Source: Mitsuokella sp047974105 | GTDB taxonomy: Bacteria > Bacillota > Negativicutes > Selenomonadales > Selenomonadaceae | Assembly (NCBI RefSeq): GCF_047974105.1 | Contig: NZ_JBHYRS010000005.1 | Location: forward strand, 1-64,000 | DNA: 64,000 bases | Direction: 5' to 3' | Part shown: one piece after another, positions 51,026 through 59,855 of the stretch | Numbering within the stretch: position 1 is the first letter of the stretch | Layout: every line of letters begins with the position of its first letter | Program-made: the position numbers and the translations under genes | The notes under the pieces: generated by a model | Seen by the model: the letters and a program-made list of their open reading frames with translations, nothing else | The model's database searches: none | What the model was told of the DNA's origin: nothing

Positions 51026-51054
51026 CAAAAAGCCCCCTCTTGCGAGGAGGCCTT
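51026..51054 (-). terminator. Terminator after rplI
   Basis: GGCCTCCTC-gcaa-GAGGGGGC followed by TTTTTG on the minus strand; it separates rplI from lonC. Confidence 0.8.
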
Positions 51055-51058
51055 AAAA

Positions 51059-51502
51059 TCACTCAGCAACAACGCTGACCTTGATCTTGCTCGTGACAGT
51101 CGGATGAACCTTGATGACAGCTTCATAAACGCCTGTACCCGTCACCTCGCCCTGAATGGTGATCTTGCGCTTATCAATGTCAATGTTCTGCTTCTTCAGC
51201 GCTTCTGCCACATCCTTGCCCGTGACGCTGCCGAAGAGTTTGCCGCCATCGCCGATGCGCACAGGAATCTTGACTTCGACTTTTTCAAGCTGCTTGGCCA
51301 TGAGCTTGGCTTCGTCGGCAGCCATGGCCTGTTTGCGGGCCTTTGAGCCAGCCTGAGCATTCGCTACATTGAGGTTCTGCGCCGTGGCCAGGACTGCTGC
51401 CTTGCGCGGCAGCAGGAAATTGCGGCCGTAGCCTTCCGATACCTCGACGACATCGCCTTTTTTACCGAGTTTTTTAACGTCCTGCTGTAAGATTACTTTC
51501 AT
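51059..51502 (-). CDS. rplI: Ribosomal protein bL9
   Basis: Large-subunit protein of 147 residues with the usual two-domain form joined by a long helix. The signature is GYGRNFLLPRKAAV, and the VTGKDVAEALKKQ C-domain is normal. The start MKVILQQDVKKLGKKGD is set by GAGGAG at about 10 bases. It begins inside the last 29 bases of gdpP, an overlap typical of this locus in Firmicutes. Confidence 0.98.
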   Translation of the reverse strand: MKVILQQDVKKLGKKGDVVEVSEGYGRNFLLPRKAAVLATAQNLNVANAQAGSKARKQAMAADEAKLMAKQLEKVEVKIPVRIGDGGKLFGSVTGKDVAEALKKQNIDIDKRKITIQGEVTGTGVYEAVIKVHPTVTSKIKVSVVAE

Positions 51503-53483
51503 CTTGATCATACTCCTCTATGTATTTTTGGGCAATCTCGATTGCCTTTTTCTTGATTTCTTCCACATTTCCGTCCTTGACCTGCGCACCGGCCACATTC
51601 TGATGACCGCCGCCGCCAAAGGCTTCCATGATGACCTGCACATTGAGTTCGCCGGTCGAGCGCGCGCTGATGCCGACCGTATCCGCTGTCAGCTGGAAGA
51701 CTACGATGCTCATGCGCACATTCTCGATGCGCAGCAGAGAGTCAGCGACCTGCGCGGCAATGACCTGACCGTTCGAGATGAGCTCCGGACAGGTCGAGAC
51801 GATGAGGCCACCTTCGTAAAATTCCGAACGGGCCTCGGCTTTGGCAAGGGCCACGGTCGTCTCGTAATCCGTGCGGAAAAGATGGCGCACCATCACAGGG
51901 TCGGCACCGCTGCGCCGCAGATAGGCCGCAGCATCGAATGTCCTGACGCCCGTCTGCACGGCAAAGTTTTTCGTATCGACGACAATGCCCGAATAAAGGG
52001 CCGTGGCCTCGATGCGCGAAAGCACGAGGTTCTCGCTGAAATACATCAAGAGCTCCGTGACGAGCTCACTTGAAGAACTCGAAGCCGGCTCGATGTAGAC
52101 GAGCAGCGGATTCTTGATGAAATGCTCGCTGCGGCGGTGATGGTCGATGACAATGACGCGGTGAATGCGTTCGAGAAGAGACGGGTCTGCGACGAGATGC
52201 GGGATATGCGTATCGACAACGACGAGCACCGGATTGAGGGCCGTCATGTTGTTGAGTTCATCAGCCCGCACGATGATATCCTGATATTCTTCCTTGCCCC
52301 TGAGGATATCGGCAAACTTACCAATGCCTTCATTCATATCCGACAGGACGATGTGCACGGGCTTGCCGAGCTGACGCGCCATTTTCGCGACGCCCATCGA
52401 AGCGCCAAAGCAGTCAAAATCTTCATTATGATGACCCATGACAAAGACGGCATCTGCGCCATCCATGATTTCACGGATGGCATGGGCGACGACGCGTGCC
52501 TTGACGCGCGTGTGTTTCTCGACGGCCTTGGCGCGGCCGCCAAAGAACTGTGTCTTGCCGCCCATCTGCACAGCAACCTGGTCGCCGCCGCGGCCAAGTG
52601 CCAGGTCAAGCCCGGCCTGTGCCTGCGTGCCAAGGTCTGCCATGCTCTGACAGTCGGCCACGGCCACGCCCATGGAAAGCGTGACGGGCAGCCTGTTTGT
52701 GCTGTGCAGCTGGCGGACTTTGTCAAGAATGTCAAAACGGGCCGCAATCGCCTTATCGAGGGCCCTGCGCTCCAGAATGACCACATAAAGGTCATCTGAG
52801 ACGCGGCGCATGAAACCGCCGAGATTTTTCATCCAGGCATCGAGCTGCTGATTGACGGCCAGCAGCAGCGCCGTGCGGGCAGCTTCATCGAGGCCCTGAA
52901 TGACCTCATCGTAATTGTCAATCTGGATATAGGCAAGGACCGTCCGGCTGAGCTTGTAGGAATTGCGCAGCGTCTCAAACCCCGTGATATCCTGAACATA
53001 AAACGCCATCAGCGGCTGCTGATGCGGCGGCACGGGCACGGGGCGGTAGCGCGCCTGATAATAGTGTTCCTCGTGTGCAAAGACGTATTCGCCTGATGTC
53101 CCCCAAACGGGGCCGACAATGATGGACGGCCAAATATCCTTGATATCCGTATCCTGTTCGGGCTTTTCGCCGACATATTCCGCCAGGCGCTCATTGCACC
53201 ACTGGATGCGGCCTTCTTCATTGACGATCAGGATGCCCTGCGGCAGGTCCTCAATGGCATAATTCATCATCTCATTGAGATTGCGCACGACATTGCGGCA
53301 GTACCGTTCAAAACGGCGCGAACGGTCGCGGCAGCGCTCCCTGGCAAAAAGGACCAGGCAGAGCCAGACAACAAAAGCAATGGCAGCTACAAAATGATTA
53401 TAGCACGACAGGACGCCGACGAGCAGCAATATGACGAACAAATGTATCGAAAGATCGATCCATGCCGAGAGATTCCGCGGCAT
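51474..53483 (-). CDS. gdpP: Cyclic-di-AMP phosphodiesterase GdpP
   Basis: Membrane-bound DHH-family enzyme hydrolysing c-di-AMP to pApA, 669 residues. Two TM helices (about 10-47) are followed by a PAS domain (65-165), a degenerate GGDEF domain (SDDLY in place of GGDEF), and DHH-DHHA1 catalytic domains with GHHNEDFDCFG, VVVDTH, IDHHRR and GGGGHQNVAGA. The first motif has Asn-Glu-Asp-Phe-Asp between the His pair and Cys, keeping the metal Asp residues. c-di-AMP commonly controls K+ transport, and a Trk system is 10 kb away. Confidence 0.95.
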   Translation of the reverse strand: MPRNLSAWIDLSIHLFVILLLVGVLSCYNHFVAAIAFVVWLCLVLFARERCRDRSRRFERYCRNVVRNLNEMMNYAIEDLPQGILIVNEEGRIQWCNERLAEYVGEKPEQDTDIKDIWPSIIVGPVWGTSGEYVFAHEEHYYQARYRPVPVPPHQQPLMAFYVQDITGFETLRNSYKLSRTVLAYIQIDNYDEVIQGLDEAARTALLLAVNQQLDAWMKNLGGFMRRVSDDLYVVILERRALDKAIAARFDILDKVRQLHSTNRLPVTLSMGVAVADCQSMADLGTQAQAGLDLALGRGGDQVAVQMGGKTQFFGGRAKAVEKHTRVKARVVAHAIREIMDGADAVFVMGHHNEDFDCFGASMGVAKMARQLGKPVHIVLSDMNEGIGKFADILRGKEEYQDIIVRADELNNMTALNPVLVVVDTHIPHLVADPSLLERIHRVIVIDHHRRSEHFIKNPLLVYIEPASSSSSELVTELLMYFSENLVLSRIEATALYSGIVVDTKNFAVQTGVRTFDAAAYLRRSGADPVMVRHLFRTDYETTVALAKAEARSEFYEGGLIVSTCPELISNGQVIAAQVADSLLRIENVRMSIVVFQLTADTVGISARSTGELNVQVIMEAFGGGGHQNVAGAQVKDGNVEEIKKKAIEIAQKYIEEYDQDESNLTAGR

Positions 53484-53509
53484 TTTCTCACCTCATTCCT
53501 CTTACAGCC

Positions 53510-54469
53510 TCACTGCTTCTTCTGGCCAAAGCGGCGCCGATAATCGAAAAGCATATCGAAAAGTCCTGTAAAGGCCAAAATCTGCACGAGTACGCCGCCC
53601 AGCAGCACAAAGGCATAAAGGCAGACACGCATGAGTTTCCCCACGCGGAAACGGTCCATGGCATAACTCATCAGGGAAAGTCCCTGTATGATGCCGGCCC
53701 CCATCGCCACCATATTGAGATTGAACGCAGCCTGATAAAGCGGCTGAATTTCACGCGACCCGCCCCAGTAAATACCGACGAGGGCAAAGCCCAGGAGATA
53801 CAGGAAAAACTGCGGCAGACGCCACTCCGCAAAAGGCGGCAGCTGCGGTACATTCTCGCCGAGCCTGCGCAGGACGCGGCTGCTGACAATGTAGGCCACA
53901 GCAGCATCCAAAAGCCCCATGACCCCCACGATGAACGGCAGCAGCAGATTCAGATACGTAAGAGCCTGCTCAATCTGGCCGCGGCTTTCTTCAATAGCCT
54001 GCTCATTGAGCCCCATCTGCTCGTAAACGGCAAACGTCTGGTCAAAGCTCTGACGCATGACATCCATCTGCAGATTGAGCGGATTGACTGAAGTAATGAG
54101 GAACAGTAGGCCAAAGGTCAGCAGCTTGCCTGCAACCGACGCGATGAGCGTCATGCCAAAAGCCCTGGCTCCCGACCAGCGATGGCGGAAGGCATAGCCG
54201 AGCATGAGTCCCGTCGGACCAAATGACAGGACCATGCGCAGGGAAAGCGTCGGCTCGATGAGAAGGGCCATGATGATGCCGGAGACCAGCACTGCCATCA
54301 TGCCCCAGCGCAGCCCATGACGCACGACGAGTACGACCACGGGCAGGGCCCAGACCAGCGCTGCCACCATGCCGATTACCGGCAGATAGACCGCAGCCAG
54401 TGCCAGGATGACCGTCAGGGCGGAGAGCAGGCCGCTCTCCGTCAGCGGCGTAATTCTATGTGAAGTCAT
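53510..54469 (-). CDS. yybS: DUF2232 membrane protein (YybS-like)
   Basis: Polytopic inner-membrane protein of 319 residues with about 8 TM segments and a FGPTGLMLGYAFRHRWSG loop typical of DUF2232. Function is unknown. It precedes gdpP, rplI and dnaB as yybS does in Bacillus, a strongly conserved neighbourhood. The start MTSHRITPLTESG has AAAGGATG upstream; a longer frame lacks a ribosome site. Confidence 0.87.
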   Translation of the reverse strand: MTSHRITPLTESGLLSALTVILALAAVYLPVIGMVAALVWALPVVVLVVRHGLRWGMMAVLVSGIIMALLIEPTLSLRMVLSFGPTGLMLGYAFRHRWSGARAFGMTLIASVAGKLLTFGLLFLITSVNPLNLQMDVMRQSFDQTFAVYEQMGLNEQAIEESRGQIEQALTYLNLLLPFIVGVMGLLDAAVAYIVSSRVLRRLGENVPQLPPFAEWRLPQFFLYLLGFALVGIYWGGSREIQPLYQAAFNLNMVAMGAGIIQGLSLMSYAMDRFRVGKLMRVCLYAFVLLGGVLVQILAFTGLFDMLFDYRRRFGQKKQ

Positions 54470-54617
54470 TCTTTCATCCTTTCCAGAAAATCGGAAAACC
54501 TGAAAATGAAAAAGAAACTGTCTCAAAAAGACTATCTTTCATTATATCAGAAGAATATCGCCTTGTCTTGCCAGCAGGTACTAATCATTCCTTACTGACA
54601 GAAGATAATCATAAGAT

Positions 54618-54660
54618 AAAAAGAAGGCCCCACGCCTTGAGCGGGAGGTCTCCTTCATCA
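54618..54660 (-). terminator. Terminator after the repeat-bearing secreted protein gene
   Basis: Imperfect GAAGG...CCTTC hairpin with GC-rich inner pairs, followed by TTTTTATC on the minus strand. Confidence 0.55.
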
Positions 54661-54675
54661 GCTTGCAGAATCGCG

Positions 54676-55602
54676 TCACTGAGCCTGTGTCGTTACCACG
54701 CCATAGAGCGTCGTATCGGCCTTTGTCTGAATGTAAAGTTCGGTGCCGGCCGGCAGATTGACATCCTTGCCATGGACAAAGGCACCGGCGACAATGCCGA
54801 TAGGACCGAGGATGGCAATGCCGGCAAGACTTGCGCCAGCGGCCATCGCAAGGCTCTTCATCTCTTTCTTGGCAGCTTCGCCGATGTACGTATCGACATA
54901 GGTGCCGTCGATGGATTTCGTCTTATTGAAGTCAATCGAGACTTCGGCATTGCGGCCAAAGTTGCGCGCCTGCTTGACCTTGGTCACCGTGCCTTCGCCC
55001 GGCAGACCCTTGGCAAAGACGAGCTTGCCATTGACGATGACATCATCGGCAATCTTGTACTGGATGGTGTCGCCGACCTTGAGATTATTCGAATTGGCCG
55101 GCGTCACGAGAGCAACCTTGATGAGCGTATCCGCCGGCACGCGCACCTGGTCAAGGGGCAGCGTGGCGGAACCAAAGGATGCTTTCGAAAGCGTGGCCAG
55201 TCTTTCCTTATATGTACCGGTCCCCGTCTTGCCCGTCATGTCCATTTCAAGGTCTGCCATGCGCGAATCCACGGGGTCCATGCTGACCTCGTGGCCGATA
55301 TTCCATTCCACCGCATTGAGGTCCGCGAGCAGCGACGGCTTCGTGCTGTTCGTGTAAACTTCATTATAAACAGCATTGACGCGTGCCATCATGCTGCCGC
55401 TGCGGTGCGTGCCATCATAATCCTTTTCCAATTTATTGATGCGGTCGACAAGTGCCCCCGTCTGCACCGTGCCATACGTATCCTTCTCGATGGCACCGAG
55501 TTTATCCTGTACGGTCTCCGGCGTGGCCGCTGCCGTGATGCCCATCGACGAGACGAGAAATACAGCGCTCAGGAGCACGCTGAAAAGCTTGCGGAATTTC
55601 AT
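54676..55602 (-). CDS. Secreted protein with five 20-residue repeats, unknown function
   Basis: 308 residues with a signal peptide (cleavage near AAA-TPE). Residues 38-138 form about five tandem 20-residue units. The best share E-x4-G-x4-G-x4-R spacing (E39/G44/G49/R54, E59/G64/G69/R74, E119/G124/G129/R134); the two in between are degenerate. A beta-rich segment follows (about 155-245), then a Gly/Ala hydrophobic helix (AAGASLAGIAILGPIGIVAGAFV) and a final LPAGTELYIQT beta stretch. I do not recognise the family. It is likely periplasmic or cell-surface in this diderm. GAGGGG precedes the ATG. Confidence 0.8.
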   Translation of the reverse strand: MKFRKLFSVLLSAVFLVSSMGITAAATPETVQDKLGAIEKDTYGTVQTGALVDRINKLEKDYDGTHRSGSMMARVNAVYNEVYTNSTKPSLLADLNAVEWNIGHEVSMDPVDSRMADLEMDMTGKTGTGTYKERLATLSKASFGSATLPLDQVRVPADTLIKVALVTPANSNNLKVGDTIQYKIADDVIVNGKLVFAKGLPGEGTVTKVKQARNFGRNAEVSIDFNKTKSIDGTYVDTYIGEAAKKEMKSLAMAAGASLAGIAILGPIGIVAGAFVHGKDVNLPAGTELYIQTKADTTLYGVVTTQAQ

Positions 55603-55703
55603 GGTCCAGCCCCTCTTTCGTTTCCTACGATTCTTATACTGAGTCTATTCTGTCATAATTCCTTGAAAAACGCAAGGAAAGCCGCAAATTATAAATCGCA
55701 CCA

Positions 55704-56642
55704 TTATACCTTCGTCCCCGAAGGCACGCTGCCCTGCGATTCCTCGTAAAGGCTGACTTTCGTCTCGACATCGTGATAGCCCGCCGGCTCCGGATGGATC
55801 ATGATGTCAAACGTGCCAAATTCTCTGCGAATGAGCTGTTCCAGTTCATCGCAGATGGCATGAACCTGTGAGAGATGCATGTTGCCGTCAAACAGCACAT
55901 GTACATCCAGCAGTTTGTACGAGCCGGAACGGCGCGTCCTCAGGCAGTGGCAGCCCTTGACTTCCGGCACGCTCTCAATGATTTTGCGGATGCGCGCCTC
56001 TTCATCTTCCGGCAGGCTCGCGTCCGTCAGCTGCATCGTCGAATCGACAATCATGCGCCAGCCGGCACGGAAGATGATGCCGGCCACAAAGATAGCGATG
56101 ACGGGGTCGAGCCAGGCCCAGCCCGTGACCTGCATGAGCACGAGTCCTGTGAGTACGCCCACGGACGTCCAGATGTCGGCACGCAGATGCAGGCCATCGG
56201 CCTCAAGTGCCTGCGAGCCCGTCTTCTTGGCCACGACAATCAGGCGGTGCGAGACAAAAAAGTTGATGACAATCGAAATGACCATAATGGCAATACCATA
56301 GCCGAGAAATTCCGGCACGGCCGATTCCTGAAATTTCGACACGGCCTCGTAGACAATGCCGAGAGCCGCGCCGACAATGAGCACGGCCTCAACCGCTGCC
56401 GAAAGATTCTCGTACTTGCCATGGCCGTAATCATGCTCGAGGTCCGGCGGCGTCACGGATTTGCGCACGGCCCAAAAGGCGATGAGCGCTGCAATGAGGT
56501 CAACGCCGGAATGCAGGGCCTCGGAAATCAGACTGACCGCACCGACAAAAATGCCAACGGCCAGTTTCAGCAGTACGAGTGTCGTATTGGAAAAGATGGA
56601 CAAATATGCTGTCCGCTGCTTCAGCGCAGCGTTTTTTGACAT
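55704..56642 (-). CDS. Cation diffusion facilitator (CDF) metal/H+ antiporter
   Basis: Exports divalent metals such as Zn2+, Fe2+ or Mn2+ in exchange for protons. 312 residues with 6 TM helices. Metal-site motifs are SEALHSGVDLIAA in TM2 (His-x3-Asp) and HLRADIWTSVG in TM5 (His-x3-Asp), plus HDYGHGKYE in the loop. The C-terminal cytoplasmic domain has GSYKLLDVHVLFD. GGAGGAG precedes the ATG. Metal preference cannot be set. A single-gene unit; no metal regulator adjoins. Confidence 0.9.
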   Translation of the reverse strand: MSKNAALKQRTAYLSIFSNTTLVLLKLAVGIFVGAVSLISEALHSGVDLIAALIAFWAVRKSVTPPDLEHDYGHGKYENLSAAVEAVLIVGAALGIVYEAVSKFQESAVPEFLGYGIAIMVISIVINFFVSHRLIVVAKKTGSQALEADGLHLRADIWTSVGVLTGLVLMQVTGWAWLDPVIAIFVAGIIFRAGWRMIVDSTMQLTDASLPEDEEARIRKIIESVPEVKGCHCLRTRRSGSYKLLDVHVLFDGNMHLSQVHAICDELEQLIRREFGTFDIMIHPEPAGYHDVETKVSLYEESQGSVPSGTKV

Positions 56643-56688
56643 ATTGACTCCTCCTTCAAATTTTCTTCTGAGAAAAATGAAAAATAGC

Positions 56689-56717
56689 TAGACAAAGCAA
56701 ATCCGCCCCGCTATAAT
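56689..56717 (+). promoter_or_regulatory. Promoter of a probable small RNA
   Basis: TAGACA and TATAAT, 17-base spacer, pointing into a region without a plus-strand gene. Confidence 0.65.
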
Positions 56718-56722
56718 GAACT

Positions 56723-56804
56723 TGTCGAGAGATCGACATACTCAAAAGCACTTATAATTCATATTTGTTCTTGCTTTCTGGACGCGGCTGCGTCCTATTT
56801 TTTT
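56723..56804 (+). ncRNA. Probable small RNA, about 82 nt
   Basis: Starting at the expected distance from the promoter, the RNA would open with a TGTCGA-gaga-TCGACA hairpin (GNRA-type loop). It continues through a 40-base unpaired A/U-rich stretch and ends in GGACGC-ggct-GCGTCC followed by TATTTTTTT. No start codon with ribosome site lies inside, and the flanking genes are both on the minus strand. This is the normal build of a trans-acting bacterial small RNA. Confidence 0.62.
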
Positions 56805-56862
56805 ACGCAAAATGGTGCAAAAATCTGCAAACAAGAATCCTTTGCAGATACTCCGCCTTCTG

Positions 56863-56895
56863 AAAAGAGCCTGCCCGAAAGGGCAGGCTCTTTTT
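56863..56895. terminator. Terminator of the hypothetical secreted protein gene
   Basis: AAAAGAGCCTGCCC-gaaa-GGGCAGGCTCTTTTT, overlapping the stop codon of the minus-strand gene; symmetrical. Confidence 0.88.
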
Positions 56896-57307
56896 ATTCA
56901 CTGTCTGATGATGGCGCCGTCATGATGAACTGCACGATCTCGTTCATCGGTGATGTCGCCAGATAAGGCCTCACAGGCTCCGCCTGGTCGCTTGACTGCA
57001 GCACAGCCTTCGTATCGTAGCGCTGGACTTCCGACGCAAAGATCTGATACGTCCGCTTGCTGGGGTCAAACTGCATGAGATAGATATAACGCCGGTTAAG
57101 GTCGGCCCGTACGACGGCCACACGCGCCGTCCACAGCGTTTTCTGCACATCATTCTCTACGACCTGATCCGAGGAAATCGAATCCGTATCCACATAATAG
57201 CCCGTCGAGCCATTAGCATCGACAAACTGCATATTCTCGGCATAGACACGGCTCACGAAGACCATCAGACAGGCAACGAGCAGACAGCCGATCTTCCGGA
57301 TATTCAT
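56894..57307 (-). CDS. Secreted hypothetical protein
   Basis: 137 residues with a signal peptide ending AENM. A single small beta-rich domain follows: YYVDTDSIS, ARVAVVRADLNRRYIYLMQFDP, TYQIFASEVQRYDTKAVLQSS, then a helical end. It resembles small exported proteins common in Negativicutes that describe a surface-adhesin-like fold, but I cannot name a family. ATG chosen over a flanking TTG by the AAAGGAC spacing. Monocistronic. Confidence 0.75.
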   Translation of the reverse strand: MNIRKIGCLLVACLMVFVSRVYAENMQFVDANGSTGYYVDTDSISSDQVVENDVQKTLWTARVAVVRADLNRRYIYLMQFDPSKRTYQIFASEVQRYDTKAVLQSSDQAEPVRPYLATSPMNEIVQFIMTAPSSDSE

Positions 57308-57371
57308 CAATCTATCGTCCTTTCCTGAAGCTATACTGCTTTTCTATATCATTTACTATCTTCCCTATTAT

Positions 57372-57421
57372 AAAAAAATCTTTTTGGCACGTCAAGCACA
57401 GCTGACGGCCAAAAAGATTTC
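57372..57421 (-). terminator. Terminator of the hydrogenase maturation cluster
   Basis: AAATCTTTTTGGC-CGTCAGC stem with GCTGACG and GCCAAAAAGATTT, followed by T7 on the minus strand, 33 bases past hypE. Confidence 0.82.
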
Positions 57422-57453
57422 TGAGGTACCTTATCGCTTCTATTTATATAGGC

Positions 57454-58461
57454 TCAGCAGATGCGCGGCACGAGATTGCCCAGAGGCATATCGACGATGC
57501 GGATGCCGCCGATGGCCGTCCTGAGCCCGACCTGTCCCGGAGCTTCGGCCGTGACTTCGCCGATGACGCACGCATCTTTGCCGTACTTGTTCTCCTTCAT
57601 GACAGCAAGTACCTTGTCGGCTTCTTCTGCCGGCACAAACGCGATGCACTTGCCCTCGTTGGCCAGATACAGCGGGTCAAAGCCGAGGATATCACAGACC
57701 CCCTGAACCTCCTCGCGGATAGGCAGGGCATCTTCGTCAATGAGCACGCCGCACTGCGAAGCTTCGGCAATCTCATTGAGCACGGCTGCCACGCCGCCGC
57801 GCGTCGGGTCGCGCAGGACGGCGATGTCGGGAGCCGCTTCGAGCATGGCACGCGTCAGCGAGTTCAGCGGCGCGCAGTCCGTCTTAATGGTATCGGGCAG
57901 CTCGAGGCCGTGGCGGCCGGCGAGTACCGTTGCCGCATGGTCGCCGATGAAGCCCGAAAGCAGGACCTTCATGCCCGGCTTCACATGCTTCGGCGAGATA
58001 TCCGTACCGGCGATGATGTCGCCGATACCGGCCGTATTGATGAAGATGCCGTCGGCCTTGCCGCGTTCGACGACTTTCGTGTCGCCCGTGACGATGGCTA
58101 CGCCGGCTTCATCGGCCATCTGGCGCATCGTGTGGGCAATTTTCTTAAGGTCGGCAATGGGGAAGCCCTCTTCGAGAATCATGCCTACCGAGATATAGCG
58201 CGGCACAGCGCCGGTCATCGAAAGGTCGTTGACCGTGCCGCAGACCGCGAGCTTGCCGATGTTGCCGCCGTTGAAGAACAGCGGCTGCACGACATAAGAA
58301 TCTGTTGTAAAGGCAACATGGCTGCCCATATTGACGGCCGCGCCGTCGTGAAGTTCATTGAGATATGGATTGGTAAACTCCGGCAGGATTACCTCCTGCA
58401 TGAGCTGCTGGCTCATCTTGCCGCCGGCGCCATGCGCCATCGTTATGCGTTCATCTGCCAT
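57454..58461 (-). CDS. hypE: Hydrogenase maturation protein HypE
   Basis: Makes the cyanide ligands of the [NiFe] site with HypF; 335 residues, PurM/ThiL fold. MAHGAGGKMSQQL opens the protein, and VTGDTKVVERGKADGIFINTAG is the ATP site. The C-terminus is the canonical PRIC, whose Cys is thiocarbamoylated. The start MADERITMAHG has GGGAG; longer frames run into hypD. It overlaps hypD by 11 bases. No hypF is in view, so it lies elsewhere. Confidence 0.96.
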   Translation of the reverse strand: MADERITMAHGAGGKMSQQLMQEVILPEFTNPYLNELHDGAAVNMGSHVAFTTDSYVVQPLFFNGGNIGKLAVCGTVNDLSMTGAVPRYISVGMILEEGFPIADLKKIAHTMRQMADEAGVAIVTGDTKVVERGKADGIFINTAGIGDIIAGTDISPKHVKPGMKVLLSGFIGDHAATVLAGRHGLELPDTIKTDCAPLNSLTRAMLEAAPDIAVLRDPTRGGVAAVLNEIAEASQCGVLIDEDALPIREEVQGVCDILGFDPLYLANEGKCIAFVPAEEADKVLAVMKENKYGKDACVIGEVTAEAPGQVGLRTAIGGIRIVDMPLGNLVPRIC

Positions 58462-59554
58462 ATGAAAATCTCCCTTGACCGTATTTATACCAAGCCGCAC
58501 AGACACCCTCGACCGAGACCATGCAGGGGCCAACCGCATGTGTCGGCACACAGGCTTTGCCAAAAAGCGGGCATTCCTTCGGCGTCACGATGCCGCGCAG
58601 CACCTCGCCGCAGCGGCAGCCCGGCTTGTTTTTGCCCATCGGCACATCGAGCGGCAGCAGCTGTTCGATATCGTAGTCTGCAAACGCTTGGCGCATGTGA
58701 AGCCCCGACATCGGGATGATGCCGATGCCGCGCCAGGCAGCATCAGCCGGTTCATAGACGAGCTCTGTCGCCTTTCTCGCCGCAGGGCTGCCATCTTTGT
58801 GCACGACACTGCCGTATTCATTCTCGATGCGGGCCGCGCCTTCCGTGACCTGCTGCATGAGCCGGTAGAGAGAACGGAGAATCTGCAGGGGCTCAAAGCC
58901 CGTGACTACGCCCGGCATATGATATTCGGAAGCGAGGAATGAAAATACCTCCGTGCCCGTGATGACCGAGACATGGCCCGGCAGGATAAAGCCGTCCACG
59001 CGGACATCGGGGTCGTCGAGCAGGGCGCGCAGGGCCGGCGGCACGAGTTTCTGCGCGGAAAGCATATAGAGGTTGTGCAGCCCCTGCTGTTTCGCGGCAA
59101 TGACCGTCGCCGCAGCCGTCGGCGCCGTCGTCTCAAAGCCGACAGCGAGGAAAATAACTTTTTTATCCGGATTGTCCTTGGCCATCTGGATGCTGTCGAG
59201 CGGTGAATAGACGATGCGGATATCCGCGCCCTGCGCCTTGGCCTCCATGAGGCTCGACTGCGAGCCCGGCACCTTGAGCATATCGCCAAACGTCGTGATG
59301 ATGGTATCATCACGCAGGGAATAGGCAATGGCCTTATCCATATAATCATCCGGCGTCACGCATACAGGACAGCCGGGGCCCGAGACGAGCTCGACATTTT
59401 CCGGCAGCATCTGACGCAGGCCGGCGCGGAAAATGGCGACCGTATGCGTGCCGCAGACTTCCATGAAGCGCAGCTTGTGGTCAGCTTTTTCTGCCATGCG
59501 GCCGATTTCCGCGACGAGTCTCTTGGCGAGCTCGCGCTCTTCCTGTTTTGTCAT
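58451..59554 (-). CDS. hypD: Hydrogenase maturation protein HypD
   Basis: Iron-sulfur scaffold on which Fe(CN)2CO is built with HypC; 367 residues. CGTHTVAIFRAG, GPGCPVCVTP and GFETTAPT are the conserved active-site motifs. The C-terminal Cys set (GCRCGEVLRG, CPLFGKACVP, GPCMVSVEGVCAAW) holds the [4Fe-4S] cluster. ATG overlaps the hypC stop by 4 bases. Confidence 0.97.
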   Translation of the reverse strand: MTKQEERELAKRLVAEIGRMAEKADHKLRFMEVCGTHTVAIFRAGLRQMLPENVELVSGPGCPVCVTPDDYMDKAIAYSLRDDTIITTFGDMLKVPGSQSSLMEAKAQGADIRIVYSPLDSIQMAKDNPDKKVIFLAVGFETTAPTAAATVIAAKQQGLHNLYMLSAQKLVPPALRALLDDPDVRVDGFILPGHVSVITGTEVFSFLASEYHMPGVVTGFEPLQILRSLYRLMQQVTEGAARIENEYGSVVHKDGSPAARKATELVYEPADAAWRGIGIIPMSGLHMRQAFADYDIEQLLPLDVPMGKNKPGCRCGEVLRGIVTPKECPLFGKACVPTHAVGPCMVSVEGVCAAWYKYGQGRFSYGR

Positions 59555-59814
59555 AACTGCATACCACCCGCTTCTTCCGGAATATCCGTGACAGTGCGCT
59601 CAGCGCCATTCATCTCGGCGAGCAGCGCATTCGTCTCGGCGACTTCTTCTTCCGTGACTTTCTGGATGGCAAAGCCGGCATGCACGAGTACATAATCGCC
59701 GACCTGCGTCTCCGGCAGCAGCATCAGGCTGATGTCACGCTCTACACCGGAAATGTCCACTTTGCCCATGGCATCGCGGACTTCTACTACTTTAGCAGGA
59801 ACTGCCAAACACAT
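59551..59814 (-). CDS. hypC: Hydrogenase maturation chaperone HypC
   Basis: 87-residue chaperone that carries the Fe(CN)2CO unit and delivers it to the large subunit. N-terminal MCLAVPAKV contains the essential Cys2. The VGDYVLVHAGFAIQK core is typical. GGAGG precedes the ATG, and the end overlaps hypD. Confidence 0.97.
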   Translation of the reverse strand: MCLAVPAKVVEVRDAMGKVDISGVERDISLMLLPETQVGDYVLVHAGFAIQKVTEEEVAETNALLAEMNGAERTVTDIPEEAGGMQL

Positions 59815-59855
59815 ATCTCTTACCTCCGCTTCTAAAGCTTTCTATAATATAGCGT

